From: Streptomyces roseoviridis
GTDB taxonomy: Bacteria > Actinomycetota > Actinomycetes > Streptomycetales > Streptomycetaceae
Reading direction: 5' to 3'
Assembly (NCBI RefSeq): GCF_039535235.1
Contig: NZ_BAAAWU010000001.1
Location: 3,596,001 to 3,660,000 of the forward strand
DNA: 64,000 bases
The translations under genes and the position numbers were made by a program. Shown piece by piece: positions 53,600 to 62,252 of the stretch (positions within the stretch are counted from its first letter, which is position 1; every line of letters begins with the position of its first letter). Under the pieces are notes generated by a model. The model was not told the origin of the DNA, made no database searches, and worked only from the letters and a program-made list of their open reading frames with translations.

Positions 53600-53656
53600 T
53601 ACGGTGTACGAGAGCGGGACTCGTACACCGTACAGGAGCTCTCGTACGCCGTATAG
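53600..53656. promoter_or_regulatory. TetR operator region of MFS-tetR operon
   Basis: A perfect inverted repeat TACGGTGTACGAG (53600-53612) / CTCGTACACCGTA (53620-53632) with a 7-nt spacer, plus a third half-site CTCGTACGCCGTA at 53641-53653 spaced 21 bp from the second. It lies 13 bp upstream of the MFS start. Confidence 0.75.
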
Positions 53657-53673
53657 CGACTTTTCGCGGCGGC

Positions 53674-55887
53674 CTACTGCGCGGCGGCCTTCCTGCTGGT
53701 CAGGTCGTAAAACGTGGTGCTGTCGAAGGTGACCTTCTCGAAGGTGTCCTCGACCCACGCCGCGATCGCGGAGCCGTTCCCGCCGGCGCCGAAGCCGCCG
53801 CCCGAGCCGCCGCCCGGGGCGATGAAGTAGTGGATCCGCCCCTCTGCCACGTACTGCTTGAACCGCGCCAGGGTCGGCGACGGGTCGCTGCCGTTGAAGC
53901 CGCCGATCGCCATGACCGGCTTCTGGGTGGCCAGCTGGTAACCGGCCGCGTTCTGGGCTCCGATGGCGGCGGCGACCCAGGTGTAGGAGTCGGCGTCCGC
54001 CAGCAGGGCCTGCCGGGCCTCGGCCCCGACGGGCGTGCCGTTGAGGAGACCGCCCAGGCCACGCCGCTCACCGGGAGCCATGGCACCGGGAGCCACGGCA
54101 CCGGGAGCCATGGCACCGGGGGGCCGGCCTCCGCCCTGGCCCGCGGGGGACTGACCGCCTGCCGGGGGCCGACCAGCGGGGGCCTGACCGCCCGCCGGGG
54201 CCCGGCCGTCGGCCGGGGGCTGACCGGCCCGGCCGTCAGGAACGTCGTCCTGGCCGGGCGCGTACGCGACGAACATCCGGCCGGCGCCCGGGCCGCCGCG
54301 ACCGCCCGGACCGACCGTGCCCGCCGGACCGGCCGTCACGATCGAGCCCTGGTGCCCCGCGGCCACCGTGGCCAGGGTGTAGGCGAAGGGGCCCGCCAGG
54401 CCCGCCGCGAGACCGAGCCCGGCCGCGACCAGCCCGATCCGCCGGTCCACCCGGCCCGCGAACAGCAGCCCGAGCGCCGCCGCGCCGCCCACGCCCAGCA
54501 CCGCCCAGCGCAGCCACGGCTGCCAGTCCGGTGTACGGCCGAGCAGCACCCAGGCCCACACCGCCGTCACCGCGACCGTTGCCGCCAGCGTCCCCGAGGC
54601 CGCGAACCGGGCCCGCTCCTCCCACAGCACCGCCGCGCCCATGCCGATCAGGGCAGCGAGGTACGGGGCCATCGCGACCGTGTAGTACTCGTGGAAGATG
54701 CCGGCCATGAAGCTGAAGACGGCCGTCGTCAGCAGCAGCGCGCCGCCCCAGACGAGGAACGCCGAACGGGCCAGGTCCGTACGCGCCGCGCGCCGGGTCA
54801 CCACGAGCCCGGCGACCAGCAGGATCAGCGCGGCCGGCAGCAGCCAGGAGATCTGACCGCCCACCGCGTCACCGAACATCCGCCCGACGCCGGTCTCGCC
54901 CCAGCCGCCCCCGCCCCGGCCCACCAGCACCGCCCCCTCCGGCAGGTCGACGGGCACACGGCGGGCGCCACCGCCGCCCACGCTGCCGACCTCGTTGCCG
55001 TTGAGCCGGCCGAGACCGTTGTAGCCGAAGGTCAGCTCCAGGAAGCTGTTGTTCTGCGACCCTCCGACGTACGGGCGGGAGGCCGCCGGCCACAGCTCGA
55101 CCACGGCCACCCACCAGCCCGCCGAGACGAGCATCGCGAGCCCGCCCAGTCCGAGCCGGCCGAGCCGCCGCCCCGGTCCGCCCGGCGCGCACGCCGCGTA
55201 CACCAGCGCGAGCGCCGGCAGGATCAGGAAGGCCTGCAAGGTCTTGGCGAGGAACGCGAACCCGAGCGCCACCCCCGCCCACACCAGCCAGCGCGCCGCC
55301 CCCCGGTCGAGCTCCACGGCGCGCAGCACGCAGTACACGGCGACCGTCATGAGCAGGGCGAGCAGCGCGTCCGGGTTGTTGAAGCGGAACATCAGCGCGG
55401 CGACCGGGGTGAGCGCGAGCACCGCGCCCGCCACCAGTCCGGCGCCCGCGCCGAGGCGGCGGCGGACCGCCGCGTACAGGACGGCGACCGTCGCCACCCC
55501 CATCAGCACCTCGGGCACCAGGATCTGCCAGGAACCGAGCCCGAAGAACCGTACGGAAAGCGCCATCGGCCACAGGGCGGCCGGGGGCTTGTCGACGGTG
55601 ATGGCGTTCGCCGCGTCGAGCGAGCCGAAGAAGAACGCCTTCCAGCTCTGGCTGCCGGCCTGAACCGCGGCCGAGTAGAAGGAGTTGGCGTAACCGCTCG
55701 CGCTCAGGTTCCAGAGGTAGAGGAAGGCGGTGGCGAGGAGGAGGCCGAGGAAGGCCGGCCGCACCCAGGGCGCGTCGTCGGGCCGCCCGCGCCAGAGGTG
55801 CTGGAGGCCCTGGAGGCGCCAGAGGCGCTGGCGGCGCTGGAGGGCCTGGAGGCGCTGGCGGCGCTGCGGTCGGGTCAGGGAGTTCAT
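53674..55887 (-). CDS. GT39-family membrane glycosyltransferase
   Basis: A 737-residue polytopic enzyme of the ArnT/PMT GT-C type: SASGYANSFYSAAVQAGSQS and DKPPAALW in the first loop (about 65-105; the DKPP motif is characteristic), about eleven membrane helices, then a Gly/Pro-rich region with APGAMAPGAVAPG repeats and a C-terminal periplasmic-side domain (DADSYTWVAAAIGAQNAAGY; RIHYFIAPGGGSGGGFGAGG). It uses polyprenyl-phosphate sugars. The N-terminal 40 residues are LQ/RR repeats. ATG at 55887 overlaps the GT2-GtrA stop by 4 nt. Confidence 0.9.
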   Translation of the reverse strand: MNSLTRPQRRQRLQALQRRQRLWRLQGLQHLWRGRPDDAPWVRPAFLGLLLATAFLYLWNLSASGYANSFYSAAVQAGSQSWKAFFFGSLDAANAITVDKPPAALWPMALSVRFFGLGSWQILVPEVLMGVATVAVLYAAVRRRLGAGAGLVAGAVLALTPVAALMFRFNNPDALLALLMTVAVYCVLRAVELDRGAARWLVWAGVALGFAFLAKTLQAFLILPALALVYAACAPGGPGRRLGRLGLGGLAMLVSAGWWVAVVELWPAASRPYVGGSQNNSFLELTFGYNGLGRLNGNEVGSVGGGGARRVPVDLPEGAVLVGRGGGGWGETGVGRMFGDAVGGQISWLLPAALILLVAGLVVTRRAARTDLARSAFLVWGGALLLTTAVFSFMAGIFHEYYTVAMAPYLAALIGMGAAVLWEERARFAASGTLAATVAVTAVWAWVLLGRTPDWQPWLRWAVLGVGGAAALGLLFAGRVDRRIGLVAAGLGLAAGLAGPFAYTLATVAAGHQGSIVTAGPAGTVGPGGRGGPGAGRMFVAYAPGQDDVPDGRAGQPPADGRAPAGGQAPAGRPPAGGQSPAGQGGGRPPGAMAPGAVAPGAMAPGERRGLGGLLNGTPVGAEARQALLADADSYTWVAAAIGAQNAAGYQLATQKPVMAIGGFNGSDPSPTLARFKQYVAEGRIHYFIAPGGGSGGGFGAGGNGSAIAAWVEDTFEKVTFDSTTFYDLTSRKAAAQ

Positions 55888-57221
55888 CGAGTGGTCCTTG
55901 CGGAAGGGGTCCCTGCGGAGGGGGTCCTTGCGGAGGAGGTCCTTGCGGAGGGGGTCCCTGCGGAGGGGGTCCTTGCGGAAAGGGCGCGCTCCGGGAAGAC
56001 CCAGAGCCGGAAGAGGAGGAAGCGCATGACGGTCGCGGCGAGGTTGGCGACGACCAGCACGGCGAGCTCGGTCGAGTGGGCCGGTTCGCCGGTCGCCGCA
56101 CCGAGCGCGGCCAGCGATCCGCTCGTCAGGGCCAGGCCGATGCCGAAGACGACCAGCCCCTGCGCCTGATGGCGGGCGGCCCGGTCCCGGCCCCGTACGC
56201 CGAAGGTGAGGCGGCGGTTGGCGGCGGTGTTGGCGACGGCGGAGAGGAGGAGGGCGGCGGCGTTGGCGGACTGGGCGCCGATGCCGAGCCTGAAGAGGGA
56301 GTAGAGGGCGAGGTAGAGGAGGGTCGAGACCAGCCCCACCACGCAGAAGCCGACCAGCTGGCGGGCAAGGCCGCGCGGCACACCGGCCAGTTCGCGGTCC
56401 CGCGGGTCGTCGCCGAAGGGCCGGGCGAGCCGGTCGAGCGGAAGCGAACCGGTCGCAAGGGCCCGCCCCACCCGCCACACGCCCTTCAGGTCGTCGGTGG
56501 CAGTCCGCACGAGGTGAACGGTCGAGTCGGGGTCGTCGACCCAGTCGACCGGGACCTCGTGGATCCGCAGCCCGGCCCGCTCGGCGAGCACCAGCATCTC
56601 CGTGTCGAAGAACCAGCCGGTGTCCTCCACCATCGGCAGCAGCCGCTCGGCCACCTCCCGCCGTATCGCCTTGAACCCGCACTGGGCGTCCGAGAAGCGG
56701 GCGGCGAGCGAGCCGCGCAGGATCAGGTTGTAGGCACGGGAGATCAGCTCCCGCTTCGGCCCGCGCACGACACGGGAGGAGCGGGTCAGCCGCGATCCGA
56801 TCGCGAGGTCGGAGTGGCCGGAGATGAGCGGCGCGACCAGCGGAAGCAGCGCGTTCAGGTCGGTGGAGAGATCCACGTCCATGTACGCCAGGACCGGCGC
56901 CTCCGAGGCCGACCACACCGACCGCAGCGCCCGGCCGCGCCCCTTCTGCTCCAGTCGTACGGAGTGGACGGCGGGCAGCCGGGCGGCCAGCGCTCGGGCC
57001 ACGTCCGGTGTGGTGTCGGTGGAGGCGTTGTCGGCGACGGTGATGCGGAAGTCGTACGGGAAGGTGCGTAGGAGGTGGTCGTGGAGCCGCAGCACGCAGG
57101 GCTCCAGGTCCTCCTCCTCGTTGAAGACGGGGATCACCACGTCGAGGACGGGCCGTCCGGCCGCGCCCGCGGGGAGGTGCTCCCGGGCGGGAAGAGTGTC
57201 GGCACACGGGGGCGTTCGCAT
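55884..57221 (-). CDS. GT2 glycosyltransferase fused to GtrA-like flippase
   Basis: A 445-residue fusion. The N-terminal GT-A domain (about 25-265) is of the dolichyl-phosphate sugar synthase type (VVIPVFNEEEDLEPCV; ITVADNASTDTTPDVA; YMDVDLSTDLNALL with the DxD motif; SDAQCGFKAIRR). The C-terminal GtrA domain has four helices (about 285-410). It probably makes and flips a polyprenyl-phosphate sugar used by the overlapping GT39 enzyme. The last ~30 residues are SARTPSAGTP repeats from a 15-bp DNA repeat. Start ATG 57221. Confidence 0.9.
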   Translation of the reverse strand: MRTPPCADTLPAREHLPAGAAGRPVLDVVIPVFNEEEDLEPCVLRLHDHLLRTFPYDFRITVADNASTDTTPDVARALAARLPAVHSVRLEQKGRGRALRSVWSASEAPVLAYMDVDLSTDLNALLPLVAPLISGHSDLAIGSRLTRSSRVVRGPKRELISRAYNLILRGSLAARFSDAQCGFKAIRREVAERLLPMVEDTGWFFDTEMLVLAERAGLRIHEVPVDWVDDPDSTVHLVRTATDDLKGVWRVGRALATGSLPLDRLARPFGDDPRDRELAGVPRGLARQLVGFCVVGLVSTLLYLALYSLFRLGIGAQSANAAALLLSAVANTAANRRLTFGVRGRDRAARHQAQGLVVFGIGLALTSGSLAALGAATGEPAHSTELAVLVVANLAATVMRFLLFRLWVFPERALSARTPSAGTPSARTSSARTPSAGTPSARTTR

Positions 57222-57273
57222 GCCCCCGACCCTCGCCGGGCCGGCTGTCACGGCGGTGTGGTGCGGCTGTGGC

Positions 57274-57352
57274 GGGGCTGTGAGTCGACGGGGTTCAGGC
57301 GGGGCTGTGAGTCGACGGGGTTCAGGCGGGGCTGTGGGTCGACGGGGTTCAG
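57274..57352. repeat. 27-bp tandem repeat, three units
   Basis: Units GGGGCTGTGAGTCGACGGGG... start at 57274, 57301 and 57328; the third runs into the stop codon of the histidine kinase gene. Confidence 0.85.
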
Positions 57353-58974
57353 CGGGTCTTCGGCAGGGACACCGAGAAGACGGTCCGGCCGGGCACGCTG
57401 TCGACGGTCACCTCGCCGCCGTGGGCGAGCGTCACGGCCCGCACGATGGCGAGGCCCAGCCCGGTGCTGCCGGCGGTCCCGCTGCCGCCCGCGGGGCGGG
57501 AGCGTGAGGCGTCGCCGCGCGCGAACCGCTCGAAGACCAACGGCAGGAGGTCGGGGGCGATGCCCGGCCCGTCGTCCTCGACCTCGACGACCGCGCGCCC
57601 CGGCCCCGAACGCACGCGGGCGGTGACGGTGGTGCCCGGCGGGGTGTGGGTACGGGCGTTCGCGAGGAGGTTGACGAGGACCTGGTGGAACCGGGCGCCG
57701 TCGGCCGGCACGGTCACCCTCCCGTCCCCGTCGGGGAGTTCGAGGCGCCAGCAGTGCTCGGGCCCGGCCGCGCGGGCGTCCGAGAGGGCGTCCACGACCA
57801 GCAGGGAGAGATCGGTGCTCTCGTACGAGAGCGGGCGTCCGGTGTCCAGCCGGGCGAGCAGCAGCAGGTCCTCCACGAGCCCCGTCATCCGCGTCGCCTC
57901 CGACTCGATGCGCCCGAGCGCGTGCCGGGTGTCGGGCCCGCACTTCTCCCGGCCGCGCCGGGTCAGCTCCGCGTACCCCCGGATCGAGGCGAGCGGCGTG
58001 CGCAGCTCGTGGCTCGCGTCCGCGACGAACTGCCGCACCCGCGTCTCGCTGCGCTGCCGGGCGTCGAGCGCCGAATGGACGTGGTCGAGCATGCGGTTGA
58101 TCGCCGCGCCGACCTGCCCGACCTCCGTCCGCGGATCCGCCTGCGCCTCCGGCACCCGGTGGTCGAGCGCCACCTCGCCGCTGTGCAGGGGCAGCCGGGA
58201 CACCTGCGCGGCGGTCACGGCGACCCGGCGCAGCGGGCGCAGGGCGATCCGTACGACCAGGGTGCCGGCCAGCGAGGCGGCGACGAGCCCGGCGGCGGTG
58301 ACGCTCAACTCCACGACGACCAGCGTGGACAGGGCGTCCTGGAGCCCGGCGAGCGGGAGGCCGATGAGGAAGTCGCCGTTCTTGCCGGTCCCGTACGTGA
58401 CCCGGTAGTCGCCGAGCCCGCCCGGCAGCGACACGGTGTGCGGGTCGCCGTCGAGCGGGACGGCGGCGAGCACCGCGATCTGGTCGGCGTCGAGTCCATG
58501 GCGTACGTAGAGCGGCCCGTTCCCGTCCGCCGGCGGGGCAACGGAGACGTCCGCCGATTTCACCTCCCCGTCCACGACCCGGGCGCCCACCGTCCCGAGC
58601 GGCGCACCGCCGATGACGAAGCCGAGCGGGGCCTCGACGCGGCCCGACGAGGGACCGAAGGCTCCGGGAGCGGAGACCGGCGGCCCGGCCGCCCGGTGGA
58701 CGACCTCCCGCACCTGCCCGTCAACCTGGTCGTACAGGTAGGAACGGAACGCGATCGTCGTCACCGTGCCGATGACGGCGGCGACGACCGCGATCAGCGC
58801 GACGGCGGAGACGACCAGTCGGGTGCGCAGCGGCCAGGGCGCCCTGACGGCGGGTCGGCCGCCGGGGCGGTTACCGGGTCCGCCGCCGGGGCGGTTACCG
58901 AGTCCGCCGCCGGGGCGGTTACCGGGGCGGTCTCCGGGTCCGCCGCCGGGGCGGTTACCGGGGCGGTGGCGCAC
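57349..58974 (-). CDS. Two-component sensor histidine kinase
   Basis: A 541-residue membrane kinase: helix 1 about 50-75 (LVVSAVALIAVVAAVIGTV), an extracytoplasmic sensor (~150 residues), helix 2 about 215-240, HAMP, H-box FVADASHELRTPLASIRGYA (about 315), N-box LVNLLANARTHTPPG, G1 EDDGPGIAPDLL and G2 GSTGLGLAIVRAV. The N-terminal ~40 residues are GNRPGGG tandem repeats from a 24-30-bp DNA repeat. GTG at 58974 is 6 bp after the response-regulator stop. Confidence 0.93.
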   Translation of the reverse strand: MRHRPGNRPGGGPGDRPGNRPGGGLGNRPGGGPGNRPGGRPAVRAPWPLRTRLVVSAVALIAVVAAVIGTVTTIAFRSYLYDQVDGQVREVVHRAAGPPVSAPGAFGPSSGRVEAPLGFVIGGAPLGTVGARVVDGEVKSADVSVAPPADGNGPLYVRHGLDADQIAVLAAVPLDGDPHTVSLPGGLGDYRVTYGTGKNGDFLIGLPLAGLQDALSTLVVVELSVTAAGLVAASLAGTLVVRIALRPLRRVAVTAAQVSRLPLHSGEVALDHRVPEAQADPRTEVGQVGAAINRMLDHVHSALDARQRSETRVRQFVADASHELRTPLASIRGYAELTRRGREKCGPDTRHALGRIESEATRMTGLVEDLLLLARLDTGRPLSYESTDLSLLVVDALSDARAAGPEHCWRLELPDGDGRVTVPADGARFHQVLVNLLANARTHTPPGTTVTARVRSGPGRAVVEVEDDGPGIAPDLLPLVFERFARGDASRSRPAGGSGTAGSTGLGLAIVRAVTLAHGGEVTVDSVPGRTVFSVSLPKTR

Positions 58975-58980
58975 GGTGGG

Positions 58981-59724
58981 CTACTCACCCGGCTTGATGA
59001 GGTACCCGGCCCCGCGGCGGGTGTGGATCATCGGACTGCGCCCGGCGTCGATCTTCCGGCGCAGGTAGGAGATGTACAGCTCGACGACGTTCGCCTGCCC
59101 GCCGAAGTCGTACGACCACACGCGGTCCAGGATCTGCGCCTTGCTCAGCACCCGGCGCGGGTTGCGCATGAGGTAGCGCAGCAGCTCGAACTCGGTGGCG
59201 GTGAGGTGGATCGACTCGCCGCCCCGGGTCACCTCGTGGCTGTCCTCGTCCAGGGTGAGGTCCCCGACCGTCAGCAGCGACTCGCTGCGCGCCTGCGCGG
59301 CCCCCGACCGACGGATGAGCCCGCGCAGCCGGGCCACCACCTCCTCCAGGCTGAAGGGCTTGGTGACGTAGTCGTCGCCGCCCGCCGTGAGCCCCGCGAT
59401 CCGGTCCCCGACGGCGTCCTTCGCGGTCAGGAACAGCACCGGCACCTCGGGCAGCTCGCGCCGCAGCCGCCCCAGGACGCAGAGCCCGTCCATGTCGGGC
59501 AGCATCATGTCGAGCACGACGACATCGGGCCGGAACGCGCGTGCCGTCCGCAGCGCCCCGGCCCCGTCGCCCGCGCTGTGCACCTGCCAGCCCTCGTAGC
59601 GCAGGGCCATCGAGAGCAGCTCGGCGAGCGCGTCCTCGTCGTCGACGACGAGCACGCGGACGGCGGAGCCGTCGGACCGGAGCAGATCGGTACGCGTACG
59701 CGAGTGGCGGGTGGTCGCAGTCAT
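58981..59724 (-). CDS. OmpR-family response regulator
   Basis: A 247-residue regulator: receiver domain VRVLVVDDEDALAELL with phosphoacceptor in VVVLDMMLPDMDG (about 75) and VTKPF lysine (about 124), then a winged helix (about 150-240: HLTATEFELLRYLMRNPRRV; VVELYISYLRRKID). First gene of the two-component operon. ATG 59724 chosen; GTG 59733 is an alternative; neither has a clear ribosome-binding site. Confidence 0.93.
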   Translation of the reverse strand: MTATTRHSRTRTDLLRSDGSAVRVLVVDDEDALAELLSMALRYEGWQVHSAGDGAGALRTARAFRPDVVVLDMMLPDMDGLCVLGRLRRELPEVPVLFLTAKDAVGDRIAGLTAGGDDYVTKPFSLEEVVARLRGLIRRSGAAQARSESLLTVGDLTLDEDSHEVTRGGESIHLTATEFELLRYLMRNPRRVLSKAQILDRVWSYDFGGQANVVELYISYLRRKIDAGRSPMIHTRRGAGYLIKPGE

Positions 59725-59820
59725 GCGTGTCACGGTGCTCGGCGCGCCTGAGACCCGTCTTTCGCCTGTCTGTGAATCCCCTGAGAAAGGACCGGGACCG
59801 GCAGACCCTTTCGCGGGCGC

Positions 59821-60690
59821 TCAGAGGTGGAACAGCCGGACGCCGTTGTCGTGGCAGACGGCGCGCAGCCAGTCGTCGCCGAGCCCGAGCCGTTCGAGGG
59901 CGTGGAGCTGGTGGACGTACGGATAGGGGATGTTCGGGAAGTCCGACCCGAGCAGGATGCGGTCGCCGAGCCCCTGGAGCCGCTTGAGCTCGCCGGGCGG
60001 GAAGGGCGCGAGCCGCTCGCTGAAGTCGGTGAACGCCATGGTGGTGTCGAGGTGGACGTCCCCGTACCGCTCGGCGAGGTCGAGGAAGTCCGCGTACTCC
60101 GGCATGCCCATGTGGGCGACGACCAGCCGCAGCCGTGGGTACCGCGCGAGCAGCCGTGCGATGGGGCCGGGACCGGTGTACGCGCCGGGGGCGGGGCCCG
60201 AGCCGCAGTGGATCACGATCGGGCTCCCCGCCTCGGCGAGGAGGCCCCACACCTCGTCGAGGAGCGGGTCGTTGGGGTCGAAGCCGCCGACCTGGAGGTG
60301 GACCTTGAAGACGCGGGCGCCGCGCTCCAGGGCCTGCAGGACGTAGCCGGGGGCGCCGGGTTCGGGGAAGAGGGTGGCGGTGTGGAGGCAGTCGGGGACG
60401 CGGGCGGCGAAGTCGGCGGCCCAGTCGTTGAGCCAGGCGGCCATGGACGGCTTGTGCGGGTAGAGCATCGAGGTGAAGGCGAGCACCCCGAACTCCCGGA
60501 GCAGCGCGACCCGGCGGTCCTCCTCCTCGCGGTAGGTGATGGGCCACTCGAGCCCGGTGAGGGGCCCGACCGCGTCGAAGTAGGCCCACACCTTGTCGAG
60601 GACGCTGCGGGGCATGAAGTGGGTGTGGACGTCGACGAGCCCGGGGATGCCGAGGCGGTCGGCCCACGCCCGTACCTCAGTCGCGGTCAT
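59821..60690 (-). CDS. Amidohydrolase (TIM-barrel metal-dependent hydrolase)
   Basis: A 289-residue amidohydrolase_2/decarboxylase-like enzyme: metal ligands in LVDVHTHFMPRS (about 18-29), a lysine region VFKVHLQVGGFDPN, HCGSGPAPG (His about 162), VVAHMGMPEY (His about 191) and the Asp in ILLGSDFPNIPYP (about 246). No signal peptide. ATG at 60690 lies inside the end of the upstream monooxygenase gene (14-bp overlap), so both are co-translated. Substrate unknown. Confidence 0.88.
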   Translation of the reverse strand: MTATEVRAWADRLGIPGLVDVHTHFMPRSVLDKVWAYFDAVGPLTGLEWPITYREEEDRRVALLREFGVLAFTSMLYPHKPSMAAWLNDWAADFAARVPDCLHTATLFPEPGAPGYVLQALERGARVFKVHLQVGGFDPNDPLLDEVWGLLAEAGSPIVIHCGSGPAPGAYTGPGPIARLLARYPRLRLVVAHMGMPEYADFLDLAERYGDVHLDTTMAFTDFSERLAPFPPGELKRLQGLGDRILLGSDFPNIPYPYVHQLHALERLGLGDDWLRAVCHDNGVRLFHL

Positions 60691-61093
60691 CGACCACGTC
60701 CCGGTCGTGGGGCATCTCGGGGTTCTGGCGGCCCTGGCGGTCCTCGTGGTTCTCGCGGTCCTCGCGGTCGAAGCCGTAGGTCCGCTCCACCTTGCCGATG
60801 TGCACGCGGTAGCTCTCGTACCAGTGCTCCCGGCCGTATCGCTTCGCGGCCATGTGGTCGGGGTGGTGCTGCCATGCGGTGAGTCCGTCGAGGTCGCGGA
60901 AGTAGGCGACGGTGATGCCGATGCCACCGGGCGTGCGGGCGGCCTCGTGGCCGAGGAAGCCGGGGATGTCCTCGACCAGGGCGTTCAGCTTGGCGGCGGT
61001 CTCGGCGTACCCCTCGGGATCGTCGGGCCGGATCGAGGTGAAGACAGCGGTGTAGTAGGGCGGTTGGAGGCCGCCCACGAGGCTCTGGGTCAT
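60677..61093 (-). CDS. Antibiotic biosynthesis monooxygenase (ABM)-type protein
   Basis: A 138-residue dimeric ferredoxin-like ABM domain: YYTAVFTSIRPDDPEGYAETA, DIPGFLGHEAARTPGGIGIT and WQHHPDHMAAKRYGREHWY. These domains occur in quinone-forming monooxygenases and heme-degrading enzymes. The acidic C-terminal tail (REDRENHEDRQGRQ) comes from a short DNA repeat. First gene of a two-gene operon with the amidohydrolase. Confidence 0.85.
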   Translation of the reverse strand: MTQSLVGGLQPPYYTAVFTSIRPDDPEGYAETAAKLNALVEDIPGFLGHEAARTPGGIGITVAYFRDLDGLTAWQHHPDHMAAKRYGREHWYESYRVHIGKVERTYGFDREDRENHEDRQGRQNPEMPHDRDVVDDRD

Positions 61094-61261
61094 GTGATCA
61101 CCCTGCGGGGGGACGCCCGGGACTGTCCATGGAAGCCGCCGGAAGGGATCCAAGACTTTACGGTTCAGAGCTTCGGGCGACGGGGGCACCGGGCGGCCTC
61201 GGGACGAGGTGGTAGGGGCGGTGGCGACGCCGCAGGCGGTCGGGCCGGTCAGCGGCGATCA

Positions 61262-61292
61262 GGGGTGGGTTGGGTCGGGTCGGGTCGGGTCG
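61262..61292 (+). other. G-quadruplex-forming GGGTC repeat
   Basis: Runs GGGG-T-GGG-TT-GGG-TC-GGG-TC-GGG-TC-GGG give at least six G3 tracts with 1-2-nt loops, an ideal intramolecular G4 on the plus strand. Located in the 251-bp gap between the ABM operon and the end of the DUF2797 gene. Confidence 0.7.
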
Positions 61293-61344
61293 GCTGGGCT
61301 GGCTGGGCTGGTCAGGGTTGATTGGGGTTGGTTGGGGGCGCCCG

Positions 61345-62208
61345 TCAGAACAGTTGCTCCTGGGCGTCCTCGCCGGTCAGGGCCGCGGTGACGGGCACGG
61401 TCACGGCGTGGCCCGCCGCCGCTGCCTCCAACGCCCAGCCGCTCATCAGCCGGGTGTCGAGGGCGAGATGGCGACCGCTCGGGTCGAGGAGGTGCAGATC
61501 GGGTCCGGCCGCGGCGAGCAACCGCCCGGAGACGACCCCGCCGGGGACGAGCTCGACGACGCTCCCGTCGTACGGGGGCAGGTCACCGATACCGAAGACG
61601 TCCCCGTGGTCACGGACCTCGCAGGGCAGCGCCTCCAGGGTCTCCGCCCAGACGCCGACGCCGACGGCCCGCCCGTACAGCTCCCTGACCTCGTGCGCCC
61701 GTTCCTCGACCGGCGGCAGGGCGTGCCGGACGGCCCGCTTGCGCGCGTACGGGATGCGGTCGGGCACGGCGAGGGCGTGCCGCAGCACCTCCTCGGTCCG
61801 CCGCGCGGCCATCAGGGGTCCGCGGCCGAGCCAGCTGAAGGCGACCGCGCCCTGTTCGAGCAGACGCGCGTCACCGCGCTGCTCCGCGGTGATGCCGACC
61901 TTCACCATGCCGGGCCCGAACCAGGCGAGATAGACGCGGTACGGCCGCGGGTCGTCGGCGAGGGTGTCGGCTGCCACGGAGTGCGCCCGGTCGAGCCGTG
62001 CGCAGTCGGCGCACCGGCCCCCGGTGCCGCGGCCGGCCACGACGGCCGCCACGGGGCAGGGGTTCCCCCGGGCCCCGGCGCACCGCCGCTCGCCCACGGC
62101 CCGGAAGGCGATGTCCCGCCCCCGGGACAGCGCGCTGACCCGGCCGCCCTCCCACCGCAGCCCGGGCACGCCGCCGTGCCACGCGATCCCGCCGCTCCGC
62201 CACACCAT
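61345..62208 (-). CDS. DUF2797 protein (GIY-YIG-like)
   Basis: A 287-residue protein. The segment YRVYLAWFGPGMVKVGITAE (about 94-113) is the GIY-YIG-like core of DUF2797, and a cysteine set (RRCAGARGNPC, GGRCADCARL, about 41-75) may bind zinc. Nuclease activity has not been shown to my knowledge. ATG at 62208. It follows the BRO-N gene in the same direction. Confidence 0.8.
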   Translation of the reverse strand: MVWRSGGIAWHGGVPGLRWEGGRVSALSRGRDIAFRAVGERRCAGARGNPCPVAAVVAGRGTGGRCADCARLDRAHSVAADTLADDPRPYRVYLAWFGPGMVKVGITAEQRGDARLLEQGAVAFSWLGRGPLMAARRTEEVLRHALAVPDRIPYARKRAVRHALPPVEERAHEVRELYGRAVGVGVWAETLEALPCEVRDHGDVFGIGDLPPYDGSVVELVPGGVVSGRLLAAAGPDLHLLDPSGRHLALDTRLMSGWALEAAAAGHAVTVPVTAALTGEDAQEQLF

Positions 62209-62252
62209 GCGTCCAGTGTCGGGCAGAGCACTGACAGCGGGGCGGGGCCGCA

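Noticed and set aside
50048..53656. A 1,202-codon plus-strand open frame
   Set aside because: Overlaps the 3' half of one MFS gene in another frame and is antisense to tetR and the second MFS gene; composition is typical of shadow frames.
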